Assembly (NCBI GenBank): GCA_017590115.1
Contig: JAGGNK010008337.1
Coordinates: forward strand, 3,037,412-3,101,411
Length of the DNA: 64,000 nucleotides
Reading direction: 5' to 3'
Source: Montifringilla adamsi
Taxonomy: Eukaryota > Chordata > Aves > Passeriformes > Passeridae
A program made the translations under genes and the position numbers. The notes below the pieces were generated by a model, which was not told the DNA's origin, did no database searches, and saw only the letters and a list, made by a program, of their open reading frames with translations. Shown here piece after piece: positions 23,271 to 35,575 of the stretch (position 1 is its first letter; each line of letters begins with the position of its first letter).

Positions 23271-26200
23271 CAGAAAGAATCATCATGTTTTCTTTATATT
23301 ATTATTGTCTAAGCTATGATTTACAGGTTTAATTCTTTCAAGCTAATGCATACAAATGAATTGCACAGAACAACAAAAAAGCAGAGAGGTCCTTACAATA
23401 AAAAAATTCCTTCAATAGTCACTCACCTTTACCTAAGAGGTTATGAGTTCATATGTCAATTCTATGGAATATTTCTGTAATTTGTTTGCCATTGTGTACA
23501 TTCTATGTACTTGCTTGCTACAAGGTATTGAAACATTCAGGCTATTGGGAATTAAATGCTTATTTGACTAACAATCCTTATCTGTAAATTAATGGCATAA
23601 AACAGTTTTCTAACAGGCTGTCACTCATTTTTATTTAAGGAGATACTACTGAGACAGGGTTCAAGGTATTCCAAAGAACTCTGACTTCCTGGGCTTCAGG
23701 GGGAAATACTACTATTTATCTGACATTTTTAACTCTCTTACATAATTGTGCAAATTACCGACACGAAGCAGCACCTGCTTTTGTCACATGCAAATGACAA
23801 CTCCCCAGCTTTTCAGGAAGGAGCAGCGCAAAGCCAGAGTGGCTTTATTCTGAACTTGTGTGCAGGTGTCTGTGGGGAGGAGGGAGCTTTGTGAGCAAAG
23901 GAACTGGATTTAAAGACTTGCATATTGCAAAATTCCTCTGCGATCCATCACATTTGAGAGCAGAAAACGCATTTGATTTTTAATTTGCTTAAGCATGCAA
24001 GATGGCCCACTTCAGCAGCATTGCAATTTTCTGATTTGTGGGCAGGATTCACAGACAGCACACGGCTACTGTTCTTTCCCTTTCTCCTGGAACTGTGCCA
24101 TGAGGCACCACGGTTGTAACAGGGGTGAATCCTCAATTCTGTTCATCTCTCTCCCTTCTCAAAGTTATTTGAACCCTTATTTTCCTTGAGGGGCTCATTC
24201 AGCTGTCCTAATATGTATACAGTGATAATATAGTCATACGCATAATAAAAAAAGAGCTTCAAAATTATAGTCAGCTTAGTAATAATGCAGTGCTGTGCTG
24301 GAGTGATTGGCAACTGTTGATCCAATTATATAACTGGTTGCTTCTTAAAATTCAGGGATATGAGGCTGATATATAATGTGCTGTAAAGTGTAAAAGAACT
24401 GGACAGGAAATAAGGCGGGTTGAATTTTTTCGTGCTTTGATCAAATTAGAACCAGGTTGATGAAAGGAAATGCCTTGGGTTCTCTGCTTGAAGTTTTGTG
24501 TTATACAAAAGGCTCTTGAAATGATCAATTTTGCACATGTCACTCAGTAAGTTTAGAGAGAACCAGTGCCTGTGTCTGCCAGGGAGTCTCTGCTACAGCT
24601 CCCTCCAAAGCCACCCCGTGCTGGACATGAGGTTTGACTGAGATACTCTGAAATGGAACCGAGGAGCCGAAGGAGGCACGATCACAAATCACAGCAATAC
24701 CCCAAGTTTGCAGGTTTGTTTTTCAGGTTTCTGCTCAGCCCTTTGACTCAAGAAACACAGATCAGGAAAGACAGAAAAGGGTCATCTGGTGAATCCCTCA
24801 GAAATAAATGCAGGATTATCTTTGCTGCTGTTCTTTTAAGCATTTATCTGGCTAACTCACTAACTAGCTTTCATCCATTGTAACCCTCTGCCTGTCCCCT
24901 GCTTTTAAAACAGCCACTATTATTTATGAAGTGCTGTAGATGTGCAGTGAGAAGCACAGGGACTTTTTGCTCTTATTTTTCCTTGAGGACAACTTAAAAG
25001 GAGAGAAAAAAGCACCTATGAAAAGGCACCTTGCAGGTAAGGCTGTGGTTCTTCTGTTGCTTGGTCTGTCTCTGAAGAATGACTCCATAGTGGTTAGGCC
25101 TGTATGAGACACAACCTCTCTGGTACTTTTCTGGGATCAATCCCTCTGTACTACGTGCAGCTCAATGTAGCGATTTAAATCCCACCGTTTCAGTCTTAAT
25201 GCATTAACATTTCAGCACTCCTCAAACACATCCCAGAAATCTGCCTCCTCCTCATAATTCTTATCCCCAAATCAGGAATTGTGTAAGATTTGAAGTGAGG
25301 CACCTGAGTCCAGTACACATCCACACCTCTGCCAAAAATACAGTATTGTGATTTACTGATAAATTCATCGGGGGAGGGGAGAAAGAGGAAAGAAGGAAAA
25401 AAAATATTACATTCCCAAGCAAGGGTGCAGCAAAGTCCCTTGTGTTACTCACTATAGCAGGGAAGAGAACTACTGAAGGAGCCACCAACATTAAAACCTG
25501 AATTCCTGTTACCTCCAGGATAATACCTGCATGGAAACTCTTTTGTTTTGGCATAATTGCCTGTGCAAGGCACGCCTCCAGAAAGCAGGACTTCCAGAAA
25601 TAATATCCCAGGCTGGGGAGTGCTCAGGAGCCAGGGCAGTAACCTTCACCCAGGCCTTTCAATTCAGTTTTGTGTGAATTACAGCAAATTGCTGTGTGTG
25701 CTTGTGCTGGACGCAGAGCAGTTGGAAAGCTGCTCATTTCCCCACCAAAGCAGCTCTTTGGGAGTTGATTGGTGTTCCCCAGGAACTGAAACACAACACA
25801 GCATTGGAAATTATAGGACAGCACAGTGCAATTTCACTGAGGATGCACAGGATGTTATAGGAGTAATATTTTTCTGAGTTTCAAGACTGAAGTTAGACAA
25901 GCTCTTTACAATTTGCATGTGAGATGCTGCTCCAGTCTAGTGGCAGACACTCCCCAGAGCCCAGGCTAATAAGCAATAATTGATAATGGAGAATGGGATA
26001 TAATGGGAGCTCCTCCAGGCTCCCTGCCCCACTGTGGCACCAGGCTGTGGCTGCTCATCCTTGGAGCTGTGGATGGAGCAGCACAGGACATTCCAGGGGA
26101 CAGCATCACCCTGGGTTTGGAGTTTCACTCTTGGAAAACCACTACATCACAACAACTTACACTATGAAAACATCCAAACAGGGGAAATGAACATACTTTA

Positions 26201-26379
26201 AATAATAGCTGATTTCAATTATTTTCTGTAACGTTTGTTTTTCTTTTTTTTTTTGTTTTCCCCTTTTGTTTTTGTTAGATCACACTTAATATGATTCCAC
26301 GACACCAGTGCTGGGGATGAAATTGAAAGCTATATTCTTCTAAATGTGTTCCCAACATTCCATTTTTTACAGAGCTGCC

Positions 26380-26990
26380 AGGGGCTATTCTGCATTCCCA
26401 CAACGGCTACAAATGTAACATATTGTTTTGCAATAAAAATTAGCTATAAAAGTGTGAAAAACGCCAGAGATCCAAATGTGAGAAACAAGAGAAGGGGGTA
26501 CGGCTTTCGCACACTTTTAGTGGACATTTTATTTATTTTTCAAATGGAGTAGACATATTTATAGCTACTGTATTTCAATTATCTCTAATTTCACACATTT
26601 TATGCAGATTCTAAGCATTTTAATTGCAAATGAGGAGGGAACTTATTTTTAAAAGTGGAGCAACACAACATTTCAGATCTCAATTTTAATTCCAAATTTA
26701 TCCACATCACTGTTAAAAACTTTTAAAACCTCATTTACACTGCGACTTAAAATTAGGTGTGATTTCAAACAAAAACAAAAGACCTCCATACCTATGAGTT
26801 AGAGCGCCAAAACCTCTCTCACACATTTTCACATCTTTTCTTTCTGAATTAAAATTTTTAGGTAGGAAAGTTTGGGAAGCTGAAATGACATTATTAATCG
26901 GTGACACATTATTTCAACAAGAGTCAGTAATTTAATAGTATTGTCCATAACTGATGAAAATTAATACATTACCCACCCTATTTTCTCTTT
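26380..26990. promoter_or_regulatory. Candidate conserved non-coding element
   Basis: AT-rich, repeat-free sequence with many TAAT/ATTA cores (CATTTTAATTGCAAATGAGG near 26617, ATTATTAATCGGTGACACAT near 26890, GTAATTTAATAGTATTGTCC near 26927). Poly-A or microsatellite stretches are absent over most of it. The texture is enhancer-like; conservation is untested. Confidence 0.33.
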
Positions 26991-26999
26991 CTGTCTCTG

Positions 27000-27835
27000 T
27001 GCCTCCAATAACCCAGGGCATGGGTTATTAGCTCAATCCCTGCTCAGCCGTCACTCAATGGGAAATTCTTCCAAGGGGATAAAACACAGCTCAGCCTTTG
27101 GCTGGATAAAAATTCCCAGTGTACACTAAAAGCATTAGTGACAAATGCTGCTCTTTTCCAAGTGGTATTCCCGGTAGCTTACTCCTATGGAACGCTAATA
27201 AGCTAAATAAAATGTTTGTGACAAATTCCAAGCCACCTGAACCCGTGCTGGTCTGAAGCAGAGATGTATTTCCAAAGGATCCTGGAGCTCCAAATTAACC
27301 TAACAGGTTTAAAATCACACATGTGCCTATGGAGCCTTCTAGGCTGAGACTCTACTGCTTGACTTCATACTATCCAATGGAATAGATCTTTAGAAGTTCC
27401 AACTACTTACTGAAAGGCATGAAATAATTTTATTATAAATGGAAATTTACTGTCTGGAGCATGCAGAGTTTTTCTCTGCTTTCTTTCTATTTGGTAATTT
27501 ATTTAAATGCATTCAAAAATGCATTCAGAAAATGAGACATAGCACTTTGGTTAAGACATCTGTATTTCAAACCAACATCTTCAGAACTGTGAGCAGCTCT
27601 GTTAATAGTCTTTTTATTTGATTAGGGTAATCTGCTGCTGTGCTGTGTTAATCTTTATCCACTACCTTTTAACCAATCAATATTTTAGGGTTATAGATTT
27701 GGAAGGTAGGCGATAATTTTGTAGATAAACTCTCTAGGCACTGCTGACATGGTATGGTTGCATATTTAATATTTTTTCTGACGATTCACAACTCCAGCAG
27801 TGTAAGAATCTGCCCAGGGTAAAAAAAAAAAGTTA
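27000..27835. other. Unique non-coding DNA, no gene seen
   Basis: Nothing beyond a 60-codon frame (27439-27621) and a 12-bp tandem duplication at 27505-27528 that encodes the fortuitous repeat KCIQKCIQK in that frame. Confidence 0.6.
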
Positions 27836-27837
27836 AA

Positions 27838-27925
27838 CCTTAAATTTTCAAAGCTGTACACGGGGACTTGGCCACCTGCCTCCTATTAATGTCAATGAAA
27901 ATTTAGAGGTAAGAAAAGCAACGTC
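27838..27925. repeat. Possible relic of an old amniote palindromic repeat
   Basis: AAATTTTCAAAGCTGTACAC, then ACTTGGCCACCTGCCTCCTA and TTAATGTCAATGAAAATTTAG, follow the order of a repeat I recall from turtle and crocodilian genomes. That repeat has the layout TTTTCAAAG, GGCACCTAACTCC, ATTGATTTCAATG, TTAGGCACC. The match is diverged and the right arm is weak. Confidence 0.4.
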
Positions 27926-28109
27926 TTTTCCCTCAGATCATTTCTGCTTTGAAAGGAACCAGAGAACAAGAGAGAGGAAATTAAAAGCAACTTCGTACCA
28001 CAGGCCGACACCAGCAAGGCCTGGTGGTGAGGCAGGAACAGTACAGAGGCAAAACATTTGTTCCCTAAATGAGTGAGCATCTCCACACATATCAAAAGAG
28101 CCAGGTACA

Positions 28110-28284
28110 AAAAGTTCAGAAGGCAAAAAATTAGATTTTCTGTTTTTAAAATGTCATTAATATATATCTTTTCTAATTTTGCTCTGCTGAAATTATCTGT
28201 TGCTTACGACATTAATTTTGCTGCAGATAAAATTAGTTGTCAGACCTCTGTTTATGGCCTAATTACCTTTTCTAAGGGGAAAAA
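28110..28284. promoter_or_regulatory. Candidate conserved non-coding element
   Basis: A compact block with CATTAATATATATC, TTGCTTACGACATTAATTTT, GATAAAATTAG and GGCCTAATTACC. It is dense in homeodomain-type cores and free of recognisable repeats, and it ends at an A-rich tract. Enhancer function is an inference from composition. Confidence 0.35.
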
Positions 28285-29752
28285 AAAAGGGCAGGAGAAA
28301 TAAAAGAAAGAACAATAAAATGCAGTAATCTACTTTCCAGCAAGAGGGATTCCTAGTGATGTGTTACCTGCATGAGCTTCACACTAAAGCCATGTACATG
28401 TTTCATACACAGAAAAGCAGATTTACTTGGACTGGTTTGCCCATCTGGGCAGTGCCAGCTTCCGCCTGCCCTCATTTCCATGCCTGGGGACAGGCAGGAC
28501 AGGACAAATCACCCTCAATTATTTCTAGAGAACTGGGAATCTTGCAGTGATTTGAGATCCTTCTAATAGGAAAAGAAGTCAGGAAACCTGAGGGCGACAT
28601 CTCAGAAAAAAGGCACTGTAAATTACTAATTTCTTCTCAAAATGTTTCTCCACTTTGCTTCTAGCTTTGGAAAAGGTAAATGGATTTTTCATTGGTTAGA
28701 AGTGGGTGCCAGGAATGCCACTGCAAAGCATTGTAAAGAAAACTTGTAGAAACCAAACCTTGTGTTAAAGATGTCAGAACCAGCACATTTTCATCATGTC
28801 TCAGCTCAATTCTTCAGCAAGGAGCAGAATAACAAATACTGAATATTTCTTAAGAGCTCTTCACATGATATGAAGCTCAAAATTGAAATTAATTTGTACA
28901 GCATTCCTGTTAATCGAGTTAGAGCCTCAATGCCACCTAAACTGCAGCTCTACCTGACACAGCTCGGGTACGGCACAGGCAGAAGGTGAGCGAGCCTGAC
29001 CTCAGATGGAGGCTGCCCTTTGAAGTGTTCTGAGCAGCATTGCCATGAGATCTGCCCAGCTGCATTTTGGAATATATTTGACAAACAAAAAAATTTGTAT
29101 CTGTGTTCATTTCACAAGATATAAATGTCTCTTTCGTGGTAGGAGAAATCCTGCTCCCTGGAAGTGATCCTAATCTAATCTGACACGCGGTATTTGTAAC
29201 CCTACTTTAAGTGTCCCAGCCTATTTACAGTGTTTACATAAAACCCCCCGAAATCTCCACATTCCCTGAAAAGTTAATCCAGTACAAATATTGACTGGCT
29301 GTCAATTGAGCATTATTGACTTGCTCCAGGAATGTGCTTTATTGCCTTAACTGATGAAACTTGTTTCCTTTGCTAAACTTAATTTCTTTTGGGCCCCCTT
29401 TGGATGAAATGCCATTTATGATACTGCTCCTCCTCCTCCCACAGCCTTGGGGCCGCCTCTTCCACCCAGTTGGAGTGGTGGGACAGCCTCAAAGCTTTGC
29501 AGAAGGAAGGCAACAAACCCACTCTCTATTCTGCAAAGAAGACCTGGTCCAACACCAGTCCTATCTCCTATAAGTATTTTGTCCACACCAGCTCCAACAC
29601 ATTTTCCTTCTTTACTTATACAGAGAAGTGTCTCCAGCAAGGCTGGAAAGGGGCTGTGAACCCTTCAGCGAGGTCTGTGAAAAGCAAACTGATTACCAGG
29701 AGCTGAAATTCTCACTCTGGCAGTCTATAACCTTCACTGGGAGGTGGTGGCG

Positions 29753-29774
29753 TTTTTTTTTTTTTTTTTTTTTT
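29753..29774 (+). repeat. Poly-T tract, 22 nt
   Basis: An uninterrupted T run. On the minus strand it is a poly-A that could be the tail of a retroposed sequence located at lower coordinates, but no gene-like sequence is recognised there. Confidence 0.95.
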
Positions 29775-31806
29775 AAGGAATTCTTAAATTCTAAAAGCTA
29801 AAAACCTTGGATGTCTTGCATCTCTTTATCAGAAATAGTACAAATCAGCTTGTCCAGAAGCCAAAGTTCATGAAACACCCACACTCATCATGTTTTGAAC
29901 ACCCAAGAAAACATTATTTATCATTTCAATTTTTTTTAAATCTGTGGTCTCCAGATACAGCAAAACAGAAACCAAAAATAGCAACTTTCACAACATTCCC
30001 TGATTCTGCAACAAATTCCATCAACCGTTCTAAGTTCTGATCCCCAGGTCAAGTGAGACTGACAATAAATCTTAGGAAGGATTTGATATCGTTAAGCTGC
30101 AAAACCCAAAAATCCATTACAAAAGATTTATCCGAACGTACAAAGAATGAACCCAAAACGTTTCAGTCAGTGCGGGGAAGGACAAAAGGGTGCGATGGCA
30201 GCCAGTGGAGGAAGGGGAGATCCTGAATGACCAAAGCCAGTTACAAAGCACATATTTCTCTCTGATCTCAAAACAACATTTAGGAAGGAATTTGCCCAAA
30301 AATGCAGTTACCACAGACATAGGGCTTTGTTTGTGAAGGAATGTACCAGAGCAGGCACTTACAGTTTGCAGAGCTCCATCTGCTTCTCCACACGGGGCCA
30401 CTCCTTGGGCCCTGCTCAGCTCCAGGGCAGGATTTGGTGCCATGATCTGCTCTTTCCCTGTTCTCGTCAGCTGCCTGGAGAGAGGGGCAAGGAGAGGAAA
30501 AAACAACACCTTCATTTGATATTCTTTATAACTTCTTATGTCTGGCTCATGTGGGGAGACAGTCCAGTTCTTTAATCAAAGATTTTCACATGATCCCTTT
30601 AGCAACTGAACAACGCCATGACAGTTTTGCTCTCAGTTTGCCAACTACACGAGCAAGTTTATTCCTGCCTAGTTTATTTTTTAACTTTATTTTAGCCCAT
30701 ACAAGTAATTTTCTACAAGACTTCCATTCTTTTTAAATGAAAGGCTTCTTCTGAACATTTAACAAATGGAAGAATCCACCTTATAACACCAGCTATGCCA
30801 AGAATGCACCTGCTCTCTGTGAAAATACTTTGGCTGTCTTGAACGTGGCTAAATGTTAACATTTTCATTAGTCTATAAGTTTTGGTGTTGGGCTGGCATA
30901 AAAATAAAAAACAAACAAACAAGAAACCCTGGCCATCACAAATTTTACTTTTTTTAAATTAAATGTGGCTGATGAGTATAAAGACTTTTTAAATTTTTTT
31001 TCTTTTATCTTTCAAATCCAGCAAATGAATTCAAGGTGTCTAAGCCAGTTTAGTTAGGAACCTCCATGCACAGAATTACAGCAGAGTCAGGAAACCCCGG
31101 CAATCAAGGCTTACATGGGACCCCAGATGTATTAAAACCAACCACAATCACACCATTAGCATGAGGTGCAAAAAGTGCCAAAACAAGACAAAAACACTGA
31201 CAGTCCATATGTTTAAAAGGTTGGGTTTTGCTGTTGCTCAAAATCCTTCCCTCCCCACATACCTGTACATAATAATCATCGTAATCACCATCATCGTAAA
31301 AAATAAACCCTCAAGATCAAATAGTCAGTGGTATCTTAAGAGAAAAGAAGACGACAGGCTTAGGAAACCAAATCCTTGTAATAAATAATATATGATGAGT
31401 TAAGGAGATGAACTGACAAAGTGGTGCACCTCTAATCTCTCCCCTGCAAGAGAGGGAAGAGCTGAATCACTTGCACAACATTTTTCTTTGAGCATGGTCA
31501 GGGATTGCTCCTCCACTTCAGTTTCTCAATGAATATCCCTAATTTCCCAGCCTAAGCTACACATCAGCAGCAGAGCCAGTTATCACCTGCAATTTTACAG
31601 TATAAGGATAAAAATTTTGGAACATTCTCTTATTAATATATAATTATTTCAGGGCAGGTTTGACTTGGAGATGAGAGAGTCAAGCCACTGAAATCCTGCT
31701 GGACACCAAGGGCCGCCTCACTCAGGATTCCCAGTTATCCTTTATTCCAAACTTGAAATGACACCTCCACCTAAACAGCAATTTTAAATAACAAACTACA
31801 CCAGGC

Positions 31807-31828
31807 AAAAAAAAAAAAAAAAAAAAAA
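31807..31828 (+). repeat. Poly-A tract, 22 nt
   Basis: An uninterrupted A run without a recognisable retrocopy upstream. It is a likely length-variable site. Confidence 0.95.
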
Positions 31829-32993
31829 TCCCACAGCACGGCCACGATGCCAGGCACATAAAGAAAATTAACTGGCCCATATTTCTGAGCAATAAAATCA
31901 ATGTCACCTTTTTATACCTTCAGCCCCCTTGTCTAATGTCCCTCAGCAGATTCCTGCCAATGCTGTGCAGCTATTCCAGGCAAGGCAGGGGTAAAATCCT
32001 GTGAGTAAGGACTTCCCACCTTCCACTAGTCCCATCCTTCACTACTGAACACATTCCTTCAGTTTTTTCTCTCTCAGCTTCACCACCTGGGAAAAAAGCT
32101 GCACTAAAACATTCAGGACCTAAAAGCACAGGAGTGCACCAGCTTTTCTAAAAAATATATATACGTTCCAAGCAATAATTGTTGGAGGAGGGAATGATTT
32201 TTGGTGTGCACATCACACAAGAATTGGTTTCGTTAGTCCAAGAAAGAATTTCAATGTTAAAGACAGTGGGAAAAAAAAGAAATAAAGGAAGACAAAAATA
32301 GTGTTTAGTCAGTGATAAAGCAGTAGATTTCAAATTCCAAATTAATTATTTTTTACTTTATTTTGACTTTATTATTATTTTTGACTTATTTTAGTATTGC
32401 AGAGATTTTTCAACTATGCAACAATCCCCAGAAGCAACTGTGTCCACAATTATGTCTAAATGGAGCTGTTGCTGGTCAGCAGCTCAGAGGACCACACTGA
32501 CACAGCTGAGACTCATAATCCAAGTCAAACACACACAAGTAGGAGCACTAAGAAAGTGTAAGAAGAGTATTAAGGGATTAAGAAAATTCTAGAAAAAAGC
32601 CATGTCAGTGGCAAATACAAGTAATTGGTTTTCCAAGTGTGACTCTTCTTCGATGGTGTAAGGGACAAGCCCAAAAAGAATTGAGACATGAGAATATATT
32701 TTGCAAAACATTTGCTCACAGCCCAGTATTTCTGCATTAAAGTCAACTCACCTCCCAAATCCCTTTTCTCCTACACCACATACCACATTAATGTTTACCT
32801 TTTCTCACTGCTGCTACATATTTTTTCCCTGCTGAATGCTTTTATTTTCTCACCACAATGAGAGTGAGTGCCAAAACTGTGGCTGGTTTGGCCTTCCCAG
32901 TGCAGAGCAGTGGGAAATGGAATCATCAGTGCAGTGACTGACAGCTATTGCTGCTGGCAAAGGCAGGAACTGCAGTTGGATTTTAAAATGATT

Positions 32994-33053
32994 GAGGAAA
33001 AAAAAAAAAAAAAAGAAAGAAAAAAAGAGGCAGGAGAGGAAAAGGGGGGAAGA
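32994..33053 (+). repeat. 60-nt polypurine tract
   Basis: Sixty bases are all purine except a C at 33031: A17, then GAAAGAAAAAAAGAGG, then GGAGAGGAAAAGGGGGGAAG. It is a candidate triplex-forming sequence. The frames through it (poly-Lys/Glu on plus, poly-Phe/Leu/Ser on minus) are artefacts of composition. Confidence 0.9.
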
Positions 33054-33599
33054 CACCATTTTTTCAGCCCAGCTATTTGAAAGATAATTGCTGTAATTTT
33101 GTCTCTCCTCAATCTTCCCACTAGGCAAGCTTACCGAGGAAGGCAAATTTCTAGTTCTTAAAAGTGCTATCATTCACACTTTTCTAGAAGAAGTTTGATT
33201 AGTTTGAAATCTACACTTGACCATTACAAAATTCTAGGACAATAACTAAAAAACTGGGGAAAAAAAAAGTCAAAGAACAAGAAACAGAAAGACAGACTGA
33301 AAAAAAACCCAAAAACCCCCAAAAAATAACTCAAACCCTATCCCCACTGCTGGAAAAAAGAAAAAAAATATTTTCACTTTGTCTGGCACAGTGTTTTCAT
33401 GTTTTTTAAATTGCTCTGTATTTTCACAGCTTCAGATATTTCTGAAATATGGAATTTGCATTTTCTAGGTGGGGAACACTGCCAAAGTTGTTAATCCCAG
33501 GCAGATGTAAAGTTGCACCGCTATATTGTGATGTGGCTCCTTAAAAACAACCTAAAAACATAAAAAGCCCACAAAAAACCAACCACCCAACAACCACCA

Positions 33600-34060
33600 C
33601 AAATATCCACTAACCCATATGGTCAATAATTGCTGTTTAATAGTCCTCCTATTACAAACCTAAAAAGCAGCAGCCAGAATTACCAGTAGAGTATTAATAA
33701 ACAGGAATGAGTTAATAGCGCATAAAGACCTTCTAGTGGAACAGTGGGGGAGTTGAATATTCTTTTCTTAAGTCAGCTGTAAGTAATTACTACATGGTGT
33801 GCTTCTGACTATTACCATAACAGAGCAATTGGACGTGAAGAATGGATAATAGTATGGACATGGAGGTATTTTTAGAATATCAGCAGTGTGGCAGGTAAAC
33901 GCCCTACCCAGGCACAAACCTTTAAGTAAGTTGAAATAACTTTTCCTAATGACACCTAGCCCGGGCAGATTTCTGAAAAGATCAATCTAATAAATTATTA
34001 AAGTAACTTTATAAAGACATGGCTGTGATATGTAAATAAGGGAAACAGCAAAAAAAATTC
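33600..34060. promoter_or_regulatory. Candidate conserved non-coding element
   Basis: About 450 bp of complex, repeat-free sequence with paired cores such as AGTATTAATAAACAGGAATG (contains a forkhead-like AATAAACA), GTAAGTAATTACTACATGG (contains the palindrome AGTAATTACT) and ATCTAATAAATTATTAAAG. No open frame of note covers it. Enhancer-like texture; not tested. Confidence 0.38.
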
Positions 34061-35454
34061 CCAGCCGTTCAGCAGGCAGGCAGCACTGCAGTAAGTGCAT
34101 AATCACAGGTTTCTGTGTTTCCTTTAGAGCAGTGCCTTCCTCTGTCTGAACAGGGACTGTGCTCCGCTCGCCTCCATTGGCTGCTCCGGTGAAAACTCCT
34201 ACATTCCATCAGGAAGGGGAACTGTGAGTGCAGGAGCTGTGGGGTTTGGACAGCTGAGGTTATCCTCAGTGATTTAACAATGCATGCCATTTGTTTTAAG
34301 ATATCATTGTGGGAGCGTTCAGGGAGACAGAGCTCTGTGTTCCTGGGACCATCCAGCAGCAAGTGCAGGAGGGGATTTTGTCCATTCACACAACAGATGC
34401 TGCCCTATAAAGCCAGCCTGAGCCTTAATTCAGAGAATAATAATTTTATGAATGCACTGAAACATAATTTAAGGAGTATTTTGAATTTTTCAGGTCTTTC
34501 TCCTGCTATGTTGCTACACAGGGCAGATGTTGATTTTTCAATTTGCAGGTTTGTTAAGCATCATGGAATGTTTTGGTTCTCAATCAAGAATATTCTTCCC
34601 AAGTGGTTGCAAAGTCCTATGCCTGAAAATAAATGCATGTCCTTTTTGTTTCTTAGCAGCACGTGTTCTGCATTCAATAGAAGCAGAAAAATAAAACTGA
34701 TAATGTGATGCTATTTGTTGGACCAATATATGCATTTTTAGACTTCAGCTCTCAGAATGCAATGTATTTCCAGGTTATTGTCTACAAGCACAGTCTATAT
34801 AAGGCAAGAAGCAGTTTCATTCACAGGGTGCTATCCCAGCAGTGCTGCTCAGAGAATTCTGCACTGTGATGTCCTCGGGTGTTGTGTTCATCCACTGAGG
34901 TGCCCCTGACACGACTCCTGATCACCTTATCAAAGCAACAGCCCCTGCCCTGGTAACATTAATGGTGAACACTCTGTGCACACACAAGGAATTTTAGGAA
35001 CAGGGAATGTTTCTCATTTGCATGCACACCAACAGATAGGGTAAAATAATTTTGTCTCCCCTAAAGACAGCAGAGGCTGAGCTGCTGAGTTCCCCCCAGT
35101 ATTTCCTATGTTCAACAGCAGTTTCTGACTAATCTGCTGCAGTGGCCTTGGTATCAGTCCTGGATTTCTGTGTAGCAATCAGACAGAGCCACAGAAATCA
35201 CATTGTGCCACATCCACCTCTGCATAAAGTTGCTGACTTGAGGGCATTTCATGAAGACGGGTTTGGCCCTTTGCAGTCTTCTGCCCCATTAAATCTGAAG
35301 ATTATGTGTTGTTCTTAGTCACTCCACTGTTATCATAATGGAGAGATGATGTTATAATGCAGGTCAAACAAACAGCTAATTGTTCTTGGGCATGGCTTGA
35401 GCAGAAACAGAATGGAGAGGCTGGAGACATTAATAACAGTACTTGGTGCAATTA

Positions 35455-35575
35455 TAATAGATAGCTTCTATCAGAGGATTTAAAATCACTTTGTGAGCCT
35501 TGTGAGCACATTGCTAAATGTTTTTGATACTCCCATTTGAAAGTGAGACCATCATCTTAAGACCAGGCTCATACA
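35455..35575 (+). repeat. Possible MIR/L2-type ancient repeat relic
   Basis: ATAGCTTCTATCAGAGGATT, then AAAATCACTTTGTGAGC, then ATACTCCCATTTGAAAGTGAG, parallel the order of an old amniote repeat tail. In memory that tail is CTATCAGAGGATCTCAAAGC, CACTTTACAA, then ATTATCCCCATTTTACAGATG. Divergence is high, so this is a suggestion only. Confidence 0.3.

Larger units (their letters stand above)
22345..26379. other. Unique non-coding DNA, no gene seen
   Basis: Small frames only (up to 106 codons, 25557-25877 plus, overlapped by minus-strand frames), none recognisable. 22,800-22,870 is A/C-only low-complexity sequence, and the apparent Phe/Trp/Gly-rich peptide opposite it is an artefact. Two short duplications (22,586/22,960 and 23,242-23,270) are listed separately. 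T-rich sequence with runs of T lies at about 26,230-26,275. Confidence 0.6.
28285..33599. other. Unique non-coding DNA with homopolymer tracts, no gene seen
   Basis: The longest frame is 132 codons (30117-30515, minus) and is not recognisable. Homopolymers occur at 29753-29774, 31807-31828 and 32998-33014. A/C-rich low-complexity DNA lies at 33,300-33,330 and 33,540-33,600. No retrocopy could be identified next to the A or T runs. Confidence 0.6.

Noticed and set aside
34280..34708. 142-codon plus-strand frame
   Set aside because: No family resemblance, partly overlapped by a minus-strand frame of 106 codons, and no splice or promoter context.
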